NCBI GenBank assembly: GCA_012798835.1
Contig: JAAZML010000150.1
Span: forward strand, 1-42,272
Reading direction: 5' to 3'
DNA: 42,272 nucleotides
Source: Clostridium sp.
Lineage (GTDB): Bacteria > Bacillota > Clostridia > Acetivibrionales > Acetivibrionaceae
The first letter of the stretch is position 1, and every line of letters begins with the position of its first letter. The notes beneath the pieces were generated by a model. It had not been told where the DNA came from and ran no database searches. It saw nothing but the letters and a program-made list of their open reading frames with translations. Positions 1 through 7,033 of the stretch are shown piece by piece. The position numbers were made by a program, and so were the translations under genes.

Positions 1-159
1 TAAATTGTTCTGCGGCAGAAATCTGCCATCGTCATAACCTTTAATCAAGCCTTCCTCTGCGGCGTAATTTACTATATCGTAAAACCAATCGGTTTCTTTT
101 ACATCCTTAAAAATGTTCTCGCTTTGCGTTGGAGTGTTTTTAAATATCTTTACCACCAT
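1..159 (-). CDS. SLH-domain protein fragment (runs off left edge)
   Basis: Fifty-three codons are visible. Residues 17-53 read as an S-layer homology module (FKDV..TDWFYDIVNYAAEEGLIKGY.DGRFLP), the domain that anchors proteins to secondary cell-wall polymers. An in-frame TAA lies immediately before the ATG at 159, so the reading frame cannot extend further upstream. There is no Shine-Dalgarno-like sequence ahead of the ATG and no signal peptide, although SLH proteins must be exported. The ATG sits 8 bp after the stop codon of the permease gene upstream. It may be translated by coupling to that gene, or it may be a decayed piece of a larger surface protein. The SLH identity is clear; whether the gene is functional is not. 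Confidence 0.6.
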   Translation of the reverse strand, partial: MVVKIFKNTPTQSENIFKDVKETDWFYDIVNYAAEEGLIKGYDDGRFLPQNNL

Positions 160-166
160 TTAAATA

Positions 167-892
167 TTATTTAAATCTTATAGCTTTAGCGGGGCATTTT
201 TCGATTACCGTCCCTAATTCCCCTGCCTGAGCACCATCAAGGGATTTTTCCCTCCATTTTGCTTTACTGCCTACCATCTCAAAATGCTGTGGCGATAACT
301 TTTCGCATAATCCGCATCCAATACAATACTGCTCTTTTATGTCAATACCGATTATCTTACTGAGTTTTTGCTCGCCTTGAAAAGGAATGTCTTCTTTTTT
401 TACGAATACTGCGATAAGATATGCCATTATAAGTATTGATATCACTGTCAACATCCACCTAAACCCCATAAACTGTATCCCTAAGAATTTTGCTTCGTTG
501 GCAAGCATAGGAACTTTTATAACCGCCCAGGCACTTAATATAATAACCACATTTGCGATGCTGGCTCCCTTTTTCAAAAGCATTTTGCAAATTGGAAATG
601 CGGCATAAATAGGTCCCGCCGAAAAACTACCCAATAAAAATGAGAATACACCTCCCTTTAACCCCGAGTTCTCCCCAAATCCGTTCACAATTACCTCCCT
701 GGGAACCCATGCCTCCATAATCGACGTAAGTATAAAAATCACAGGCAAAATTTGCAACATCTCTATAATGTAATACATACTGTTCTTGCCGGAAAGATAG
801 GCCATATCGGGCATTGCAATAAATAAAATAATATATACCGCAGACACCCCGGTCAGAAGCTTATTCTTTTTTATTATTTCAATTATCTTCAC
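167..892 (-). CDS. Permease half (ArsP/DUF318-type) with C-terminal [4Fe-4S] ferredoxin domain
   Basis: 241 aa. Residues 12-165 form about four to five membrane segments and carry the family-like stretch P94..AAFP100..GAS111, also present in the neighbouring half-permease. Residues 185-241 are a soluble ferredoxin-like tail with Cys190, Cys193, Cys196 and Cys233 (CIGCGLC ... CPAKAI), enough for one [4Fe-4S] cluster, probably cytoplasmic. ArsP/DUF318 permeases are usually one longer chain with two homologous halves; here the halves are separate genes. The start is a GTG at 892 overlapping the TGA of the upstream half by 4 bp (GTGA), which indicates translational coupling and a joint complex. 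The substrate is unknown: the family includes arsenic exporters, but nothing here identifies the cargo. The iron-sulfur tail suggests redox sensing or electron input, which is inference. Confidence 0.75.
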   Translation of the reverse strand: MKIIEIIKKNKLLTGVSAVYIILFIAMPDMAYLSGKNSMYYIIEMLQILPVIFILTSIMEAWVPREVIVNGFGENSGLKGGVFSFLLGSFSAGPIYAAFPICKMLLKKGASIANVVIILSAWAVIKVPMLANEAKFLGIQFMGFRWMLTVISILIMAYLIAVFVKKEDIPFQGEQKLSKIIGIDIKEQYCIGCGLCEKLSPQHFEMVGSKAKWREKSLDGAQAGELGTVIEKCPAKAIRFK

Positions 893-1371
893 ATAATCAC
901 CCCCATCGCCAGCGCTATAATAATCGCAAATACGAAACTAAAAATATTACGTATGCTTGCGAATTTTAAACCAAATTCCCGCTTTTCCAAAGGAAATGTC
1001 ACAAGTCCAACCATTGTGAGGGTAGTCAGAAAAGCAACTGCCGGGATAATGCTAGCACCCGCATCTACAAGGGAACCAACCAGCGGAAAAGCTACAAAAG
1101 CCGGGATTAGCGTAATACTACCGGCCACAGCAGAAATAATAGTTGAAACAAATGTATTGGCCTCCCCCAAAACATTCTTTATAGCCTCGGGTGGTATAAA
1201 AGTCAATATTAATCCTATAAGCAGTAAAATACCTAGAATCTGCCCCACCATATTTTGCATCATGCCCTTTGCCATTTTCATTGAATTAAATGTCTTTTCC
1301 TTATCCTTTACAAGGGATATAACAAAAGCCACTCCTGTTATTCCCCACAGGGATACTGTGAAAACATCCAT
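889..1371 (-). CDS. Permease half (ArsP/DUF318-type), N-terminal partner
   Basis: 160 aa, almost entirely hydrophobic, with about four membrane segments (roughly residues 5-22, 42-60, 75-125 and 140-160). The stretch P90..AFVAFP96..GAS107 matches the equivalent stretch of the next gene, so the two proteins look like the two repeats of one permease. A good ribosome site (AGGAG) precedes the ATG at 1371. The gene lies 6 bp after the cupin gene and overlaps the next gene by 4 bp, so all three are surely co-transcribed. The likely role is a membrane transporter subunit, complete only together with the ferredoxin-tailed half. Substrate unknown. Confidence 0.7.
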   Translation of the reverse strand: MDVFTVSLWGITGVAFVISLVKDKEKTFNSMKMAKGMMQNMVGQILGILLLIGLILTFIPPEAIKNVLGEANTFVSTIISAVAGSITLIPAFVAFPLVGSLVDAGASIIPAVAFLTTLTMVGLVTFPLEKREFGLKFASIRNIFSFVFAIIIALAMGVIM

Positions 1372-1377
1372 ACCTTA

Positions 1378-1707
1378 TCACTCCTTTTCCTTATAGTCTT
1401 TGGGGTTTGGCGACTTTACTACAAAGAATTCCAATACTTCCTCATCTTGATTATAGACATTCATCTTAGTCCCATATGGGATGCTAATGATATTTCCTTC
1501 TGTATAAGAGCGGGGTCCCTGCTCATTTAACTTTAGAGTCATTCTCCCTCGGACAATTATCATATAAACATTGGAATTAGAATAATGTTCGGGAAGCCCC
1601 GTTCCTTTTACAAGAACTATATGGTTTAGATGAATATTTTCATCATCCACAATCCTTTCAACTGTTTTATCACCGGTGATACTGAATAAATATTTTTTCT
1701 CCAACAT
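1378..1707 (-). CDS. Small cupin-domain protein
   Basis: 109 aa. A single cupin-like beta-barrel is suggested by the pattern HYSNSNVYMIIVRGRMTL, a turn, then GNIISIPYGTKMNVYN, the usual two cupin strands with glycines at the turns. Metal ligands are sparse: one His in motif 1 and none obvious in motif 2, so an enzyme role is doubtful and small-molecule binding is more likely. It is the first gene of the cupin/half-permease/half-permease-ferredoxin operon. It has a strong ribosome site (AGGAGG, 8 nt before ATG 1707) and is divergent from the Crp/Fnr gene. Its function is probably tied to the transporter, for example as a ligand-binding accessory protein. That is inference from position. Confidence 0.65.
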   Translation of the reverse strand: MLEKKYLFSITGDKTVERIVDDENIHLNHIVLVKGTGLPEHYSNSNVYMIIVRGRMTLKLNEQGPRSYTEGNIISIPYGTKMNVYNQDEEVLEFFVVKSPNPKDYKEKE

Positions 1708-1739
1708 AGTGATCCTCCTTCCATAATGTTTAAGTTTAT

Positions 1740-1781
1740 ATTATAATAAATCTTGACATTGCACAGTTACCAAGGTAACTA
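1740..1781. promoter_or_regulatory. Divergent promoter region with Crp/Fnr-type palindrome
   Basis: The perfect inverted repeat AGTTACC-AA-GGTAACT occupies 1765-1780. On the minus strand a TATAAT at 1745-1740 gives a predicted start near 1733, placing the palindrome centre about 40 bp upstream, the classic position for activation by Crp/Fnr proteins. There is no good minus-strand -35 element, as expected for an activator-dependent promoter. On the plus strand TTGACA (1753-1758) is followed 17 nt later by a poor -10, so the palindrome covers the spacer and -10 of the regulator gene itself and could mediate autoregulation. The sites are seen in the sequence; the binding partner is inferred. Confidence 0.55.
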
Positions 1782-1871
1782 TATATCTTAAAATAAATAT
1801 TTTATACTGATTTTTAATATTCTAAAATGCATACACTTTCGCAACTTATATAATTTAAAAGGGTGGTATTT

Positions 1872-2549
1872 ATGGGCATAAAAGATTGCATGAATATATT
1901 AGAGATAACAGGGCTATTTACAGGGTTTTATACAGAGCAACTTCTTAATCTTTTTGAATCGCACAATTATATTATCTCAAAATATAACAGGGGTAGTATC
2001 ATTCACTTTGAAAGTGAAAAATGCAACTACTGGAGTATTATTTTAAAAGGTGAAATATCTATTCAAAAAATTGATGAGAAGGGAAATGTATTAACTGTAG
2101 CAGAATTTGGAATAGGAGATAACATAGGGGGCAATCTATTGTTTTCAAAGTACCCTTATTATCCCATGAGTGCAATAGCAAAATCAGATGCTGAAGTTTT
2201 ACATATTGCTAAGCATTTAGTGTTGCGGCTTTGTAAGACCAGCGAGGATTTTTTAGTCAAGTTTTTAGCCTGCATATCTGATAAGACCACTGTTTTGACA
2301 AATAAAATCAAGTCAATCTCCATGAAATCCATAAGGGAATCCGTCATTGAATTCCTGAACTATGAGTATTATATACAAAAAAATAAAAAAATAAAACTAG
2401 GTATGACAAAGAAAGAACTCTCCGAAAGGTTGGGAATTCAAAGGACCTCTCTTTCCCGTGAACTCAGTAAAATGAAAAAAGACGGTTTTATTGATTACGA
2501 TGCCCACTCCATTACCATTTGCAATTTCGATATTATCCGCAAACCATGA
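1872..2549 (+). CDS. Crp/Fnr-family transcriptional regulator
   Basis: 225 aa from the ATG at 1872, preferred because GGGTGG lies just upstream; a GTG at 1863 is in frame but overlaps that ribosome site. An N-terminal cyclic-nucleotide-binding-like beta-roll (about residues 15-130, with WSIILKGEISI and FGIGDNIGG) is followed by a dimerisation helix and a C-terminal winged helix (TKKELSERLGIQRTSLSREL, then KMKKDGFIDY). This is the family layout. It has five scattered cysteines but not the FNR Cys spacing, so a direct iron-sulfur sensor is not shown; a redox, haem/NO or small-molecule signal are all possible. It is the only plus-strand gene in the window and divergent from the cupin-permease-ferredoxin operon, which is its likely target. 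Confidence 0.85.
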   Translation: MGIKDCMNILEITGLFTGFYTEQLLNLFESHNYIISKYNRGSIIHFESEKCNYWSIILKGEISIQKIDEKGNVLTVAEFGIGDNIGGNLLFSKYPYYPMSAIAKSDAEVLHIAKHLVLRLCKTSEDFLVKFLACISDKTTVLTNKIKSISMKSIRESVIEFLNYEYYIQKNKKIKLGMTKKELSERLGIQRTSLSRELSKMKKDGFIDYDAHSITICNFDIIRKP

Positions 2550-2606
2550 GCAATAAACGAGTAATCCATGTTGGCTTACAACCTTTTTATATTCTGCGTC
2601 AATATT

Positions 2607-3263
2607 TTAGAAAAGAATACCATGAAGCAACTTCCAGCCGCTGTATACAAAATAGGCTGAAAAAAATATGATAAATGCGCCCAGCACTATTATAATTCTG
2701 CCGTAGACGTCATCCCCAATCAGTTTCTTCCCCCCTGAAAATGCTATGGATATGGTTGTGTACCATACGAAATCCGATAAGATATGTCCCATAAAAAAAA
2801 TAAGTATGCCCGCAAGCCCAAAGGTATATGATCGGCGTATTAACTCTATTCCCGTTGTTGACCACCAAAGTATAAAATAAGGATTGGTTATACTGACGAG
2901 AGCTCCAGTCAAAACAAGACTTCTTAAACCCGCTCCGGCATCCGCCTTTTGCCCCTTTAAGGATACCGACCTGCCAAGGCCCGATCTAATCATCCCATAC
3001 CCCATCCAAGCAAGAAATATGCCGCCAAATATCCCTATAAAGCCCGCAACCCGCGGATCCGAAAAGAAATCCTTCAACCCAAAGGTCATAATACAAATCA
3101 ATATAAGCTCTAAGATCCCATGTCCTAATACTACCTTAGGGCCCGCTCTCCAGCCGCCTTTTTTAAGACTCCCGTCAATCGTAACCCCAAGCATAGGCCC
3201 CGGCATCATTGCCCCCGAGAAGCCTATTAAAAAAGCACCTGCAAAAATACCCCACAAAGTCAC
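2607..3263 (-). CDS. LysE/RhtB-family exporter
   Basis: 218 aa with about six membrane segments. The N-terminal region GAFLIGFSGAMMPGPMLGVT followed by a Gly/Lys-rich turn and GLGHG-like HGILELILI is characteristic of LysE-type translocators, which export amino acids or related small molecules across the cytoplasmic membrane. An ITNPYFILWW motif in the middle (about residues 120-135) is also typical. The start is a GTG at 3263 with AAGGAAAGG about 9 nt upstream. It converges with the Crp/Fnr gene, 57 bp apart, with no clear terminator between them. The substrate cannot be deduced. Family assignment is firm. Confidence 0.85.
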   Translation of the reverse strand: MTLWGIFAGAFLIGFSGAMMPGPMLGVTIDGSLKKGGWRAGPKVVLGHGILELILICIMTFGLKDFFSDPRVAGFIGIFGGIFLAWMGYGMIRSGLGRSVSLKGQKADAGAGLRSLVLTGALVSITNPYFILWWSTTGIELIRRSYTFGLAGILIFFMGHILSDFVWYTTISIAFSGGKKLIGDDVYGRIIIVLGAFIIFFSAYFVYSGWKLLHGILF

Positions 3264-3382
3264 TTAAATCAGCCTTTCCTTATCTTTGATATACTATTAG
3301 GGTGAAATATACCCGCTTGATGAATATAAAAACAGCCCCCATATAGTTAATTAATGAAGACCGTTTTTTTGTTGTGATATTC

Positions 3383-5782
3383 CTACCAACCGAGCTTGCT
3401 TTGCATTTCCCTAGTAAGCTTGTTGGCCATCAGCTCGTGCGTAATTAAACTTGGGTGCCAATCTTCCCCATAACCATTTCTTTCTTCCTGCTGAGGAAAT
3501 TCAACAAAATGCACCTTCATGTCTCCCCTAGAATTGAAGGTGTTTATGGCCCCCAAAACATAGCTGCGGCAAAGTTCCAAACCTTCGCCTCCTAACATAG
3601 GCCCAACGCAGCAGAATATATGTGCATCGGGGTAATTTGTACGAATTTGCTCAATCATATTCTCGTAACCCATCGTAAACTCAGTTTTGTTTGGTGATTC
3701 AGTAGAAAAATCATTGGTACCTATGTTGATTACCACTGCCTGCGGTGCATAGTCTTTGGGCTCCCATATCACCCCACTGTATGGAAGCGTATAACGATAA
3801 CGCTCCATTATAAGGGGTCCTCCCGAATTACCATAATTCATCGTCAGCCCTATTCCGGACCAGGCTATCATATTAGGACTGGCATTTAGGGCGCGTGCGG
3901 TTATGGCGGCATATGATAAATAACTGTTTTCATTTTTGGCTGTAAAACTCTTATACCTGCTCTCCCCTTCATTGCCATAGGCGCATGTTATTGAATCGCC
4001 AATAAACTCTATCTTTCTTTCGGATGCAACTGGTTTGGAAAGAAGCCTGCCCCCTCCAAAATCAAAATTTAAAAACTGTATTTCCCCTTGGGCGGCTTCC
4101 GTCCGCTTCCAGAGAACAAGATTATGAACTCCGTTTTGGAGATCGCTTATAAGTTTTATAGTTGATGTAGTGGAATTAACTACAAAAGGATCAAGTGGTT
4201 GTCCATCAATAATAGCCTGGAACCAGTTTTCCCCAGTGGATTTTATGGTTACACTAGCCTCCGTACCGCTAAAATTAAGTTCTGCGCTGCTTCCCGACCA
4301 CGCACATTTGGGGCCTAAAGTATCGGAAAAGTCAAACCTACCATTGTATAAAATTCCTGCATCATCCTGTATGGGATTTTCTTCGACTGGGAATTTGTCT
4401 ATTTTTCTTAGAATATATCTTTTTAATAAAGTCAAATCCAATGCATTGACCTCATTATCCCCATTCACATCAGCAACTCTTTCGCCTGCGGAAGTTAATG
4501 TGATATGTCCTAGCAAATGTCTTTTTAGCAGGGTTAAATCAGAAGAATCCACCTGCCCACTTGCGTTAAGATCCCCATAAAGCAGCCCTTCCGTTGGCGT
4601 TGGCATTGGTGTTGACGTTGGCTGGATATCACCACCTGCCCCCCGGATCAATGCCTGGGCAATCTCGGGAAAATACCATGTTAGCGCCGAGCGGTTTAAT
4701 ATTGCATAAGTTTCCGCAACATTTTGCGTAGGTATTCCGTTATCCCACCAAAATACGGCAATCCCCCTTTTTGATGCTTCCCTTGCGTAATGTTCTGCAT
4801 GTGCTACCCTAGAGGATAAATTGCCCTTATTAATAGAGCCAAACTCTCCGATGACTACAGCTCTTCCATTTTGTACAAACCTATTATAAATCGCCTCAAG
4901 CTCATTTGTAAGCGAGAACCTGTCATGCTCACTTCCCCATTCCGATGTTCCGTTAATATCCATTGCAAAAAAATATGGAGAATAAGCATGTATGGATACG
5001 ATAATTCTGTCATCATTGTTTGGAATAATCAGATCATTTAGGGCGGTATCTAAGCTTGTTGCTGCATTGGTTGGAACCAATATAAACCTTTGGGAGTTGT
5101 TCCCCCCCGTACCCCTTATTGTGTTTACAGCCTCTAAATTAAATTTATTTATTACATCACGGTTTTCATATGTACCACCCGTCCACTCTGCCGGAGTTCC
5201 CTTTACCCTTGGCTCATTCATGGTCTCGAAAACTAAATAATCACTATAATCTTTAAAGTGCTCTGCAATTTGCTCCCATACCCTAATTAGTTTTTCCTTA
5301 CTCTTTTCTTCGTTGGCATATGTAGGAATAAGCCATGTTTCGTCATGATGGATGTTTAAAATAGTATACATACCATTGTCAAGCGAATAGTTTACTACCT
5401 CCTCCACCCTATTTAGCCATGCTTCATCAATGGTATAATCCGGTGCAGGACCTATATGCCTATCCCAAGTTACAGGCACTCTCACAGCATTAAATCCCAT
5501 TTCCTTCACCCTATCTATCATCGCTTTAGTCGTCTGCGGGTTGCCCCAACTAGTTTCGTTAGGGGCATCTAGGGTATTCCCCAGATTCCATCCCACCTTC
5601 ATTTCCTTGACCAAATCTATTGCGCAAATGTCCCGCATTATAGATTTATTGCCATTGGAACCTATAAAATTTGTATCGGATACCTCAAATCCTCCAACTG
5701 GCGATGGTACATTCACTAAAGATAAACCTAATAAGCTAGCTAAGAGTACAAGTCTACAAAATAACAAATTCAACCTTTTCAT
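3383..5782 (-). CDS. Cellulosomal GH5 endoglucanase - dockerin - CE2 esterase
   Basis: 799 aa. Residues 1-27 are a signal peptide. Residues 45-380 are a GH5 catalytic domain: NIHHDETW, acid/base Glu190 in ETMNEPR and nucleophile Glu313 in VVIGEFGS. A Pro/Thr linker (388-399) leads to a type I dockerin at 401-465 with two Ca-binding repeats ([19 protein letters not shown] and [20 protein letters not shown]). Residues 475-799 are a CE2 acetyl-esterase: a beta-sandwich, then an SGNH fold with Ser597 in GDSIT, GTND, and Asp774/His776 in DWHP. This order is that of Clostridium thermocellum CelE (Cel5C-CE2), in which CE2 both deacetylates hemicellulose and binds cellulose. The enzyme should be secreted and docked to a scaffoldin, which is not in this window. 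It appears monocistronic with its own promoter. Confidence 0.95.
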   Translation of the reverse strand: MKRLNLLFCRLVLLASLLGLSLVNVPSPVGGFEVSDTNFIGSNGNKSIMRDICAIDLVKEMKVGWNLGNTLDAPNETSWGNPQTTKAMIDRVKEMGFNAVRVPVTWDRHIGPAPDYTIDEAWLNRVEEVVNYSLDNGMYTILNIHHDETWLIPTYANEEKSKEKLIRVWEQIAEHFKDYSDYLVFETMNEPRVKGTPAEWTGGTYENRDVINKFNLEAVNTIRGTGGNNSQRFILVPTNAATSLDTALNDLIIPNNDDRIIVSIHAYSPYFFAMDINGTSEWGSEHDRFSLTNELEAIYNRFVQNGRAVVIGEFGSINKGNLSSRVAHAEHYAREASKRGIAVFWWDNGIPTQNVAETYAILNRSALTWYFPEIAQALIRGAGGDIQPTSTPMPTPTEGLLYGDLNASGQVDSSDLTLLKRHLLGHITLTSAGERVADVNGDNEVNALDLTLLKRYILRKIDKFPVEENPIQDDAGILYNGRFDFSDTLGPKCAWSGSSAELNFSGTEASVTIKSTGENWFQAIIDGQPLDPFVVNSTTSTIKLISDLQNGVHNLVLWKRTEAAQGEIQFLNFDFGGGRLLSKPVASERKIEFIGDSITCAYGNEGESRYKSFTAKNENSYLSYAAITARALNASPNMIAWSGIGLTMNYGNSGGPLIMERYRYTLPYSGVIWEPKDYAPQAVVINIGTNDFSTESPNKTEFTMGYENMIEQIRTNYPDAHIFCCVGPMLGGEGLELCRSYVLGAINTFNSRGDMKVHFVEFPQQEERNGYGEDWHPSLITHELMANKLTREMQSKLGW

Positions 5783-5827
5783 TCTTTAATCCTCCGTAAA
5801 ACTAGTGGCCTTTCTCACCCTAAGTAT

Positions 5828-5856
5828 ATTATACAATATGGAGATAGCCGATGTAA
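5828..5856 (-). promoter_or_regulatory. Predicted promoter of the GH5-dockerin-CE2 gene
   Basis: On the minus strand, TTACAT (5856-5851) and TATAAT (5833-5828) are separated by 17 bp, a good vegetative sigma-A pattern ending 45 bp before the start codon at 5782. It lies between the cellulase gene and the vanY-like gene, supporting independent transcription of the cellulase. Confidence 0.5.
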
Positions 5857-5876
5857 TACTATTTTTACAAAATGGT

Positions 5877-6818
5877 TCAGTCTTTAAGGTAATCAATGTA
5901 TTCTTCAAGGCAGAAGTCATTTGCCTTTATAATTTCTGCGTGCTCCTTACCCACATACCTAAAATGCCAAGGCTCGTATATAACCTTCGTTATAGACTGC
6001 TTACCCTCGGGGTATCTTAAAATAAAGCCATAATTGTGAGCTTTCCCCATAAGCCATTCAAAAACATCGGTATTTTCGAATTCAGTTTTTGCATAATTGA
6101 AATCAACAGCCAAACCAATATGGTGTTCGCTTGTGCCGGGTCTTGCAACAATAACGGCCGCTAGCTCCTCCGCTTCTTCCCTTGTATTCCCCATATTAAC
6201 ATATTCTTGAACCTTCCTCTCAAATATCTCCCCTTGGGTTTGCCTGCTTCTATAGGTTGACTGTGCCCATATACATCCCCCAGTTTGGGCTCTGCAATCC
6301 TCGATCATTTTTTTGAGTTCCCCTATCGCCCTTGTGTCAAATTTTCTTGTACTATCTATAGCGGCAAGTTCAAATGTGTAATCCTCGGACAGGGGATTGT
6401 CTGCATTTACCAATAGCAAACGCCAATCTTTAATGACCTCGGAGACTGTGGGTCTATCGTTATTTCTTGTCGGTGTTTCTGATTCTTCCGGTATTCCTGC
6501 AGCATTTCGTGACACTGTGGTCGCAGTATTAGGTTCTTTTAATACCCCTTCTTCCTCTCCAAGGATCCTTTCCTCATGTTCAGATAACACCTGGGTAATA
6601 TCAGGCTCGATATATGTGCCGCTCGGCTCGCCAGAGCTATCGTTAGGGGTTTTTGATGCATTGACACATATGTTAGCAGGTTCATCATCATCCGTTTTCC
6701 CTGAATTATGAAGTAAGTTAGTAACACCCCATATTAGCAATGCAAGTATAATTAGTGTTCTTATACGAATTAACCATAGTCTTCTCTTTCTTCTCACAGT
6801 CATTTTTCTTTTGTACAT
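5877..6818 (-). CDS. VanY-family D-alanyl-D-alanine carboxypeptidase (M15B)
   Basis: 313 aa. A basic N-terminus and one membrane segment (residues 18-36) are followed by a low-complexity Glu/Thr/Ser-rich linker (40-125) and an M15B peptidase domain (about 130-300). Zinc-site motifs are intact: S230-x-H232...D239 in SEHHIGLAVDF, and E282-P-W-H285 with the general base Glu282. STYRSRQTQGEIFE is also family-typical. The enzyme should remove the terminal D-Ala from peptidoglycan stem peptides outside the membrane, tuning cross-linking. It lies downstream of the BlaI/BlaR-like pair on the same strand, 215 bp apart, so it could belong to that regulon, although no operator of the blaI type is obvious in front of it. 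Confidence 0.9.
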   Translation of the reverse strand: MYKRKMTVRRKRRLWLIRIRTLIILALLIWGVTNLLHNSGKTDDDEPANICVNASKTPNDSSGEPSGTYIEPDITQVLSEHEERILGEEEGVLKEPNTATTVSRNAAGIPEESETPTRNNDRPTVSEVIKDWRLLLVNADNPLSEDYTFELAAIDSTRKFDTRAIGELKKMIEDCRAQTGGCIWAQSTYRSRQTQGEIFERKVQEYVNMGNTREEAEELAAVIVARPGTSEHHIGLAVDFNYAKTEFENTDVFEWLMGKAHNYGFILRYPEGKQSITKVIYEPWHFRYVGKEHAEIIKANDFCLEEYIDYLKD

Positions 6819-6851
6819 TTAATCCTCCCTGTAAAACTCTGCTCCCTTGTA

Positions 6852-6867
6852 AGTCTACCCAGTCTAC
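6852..6867. repeat. Tandem 7-bp direct repeat upstream of the vanY-like gene
   Basis: AGTCTAC occurs twice with a 2-bp spacer (6852-6858 and 6861-6867), a 9-bp period, 34-49 bp before the start codon. It is flanked by TTGTA/TACAA arms that also form an imperfect inverted repeat. It may be a regulator site, but nothing in the window identifies the protein. Confidence 0.3.
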
Positions 6868-7033
6868 AATCATTAAATAGCTTATTTTGTAAAAATTGTG
6901 TGTGTTGTCTAGCTTTAACCATCATTATACTTAATATAAAATTATATCACCTATCTGTTTGCATTAAAAGGGTGAGTTTATACCCCATGCTTAAAAGCTA
7001 AATGCAAGTTAGAATAAAACATTTCATAATCCC

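Noticed and set aside
953-1396. Long plus-strand open frame opposite the half-permease
   Set aside because: It is a mirror of the conserved hydrophobic gene on the other strand, with no ribosome site and no domain. Similar shadows oppose many genes here.
2550-2606. Shared terminator between the convergent regulator and LysE genes
   Set aside because: Only a 4-bp GTAA/TTAC pairing precedes a short T-run; too weak to call.
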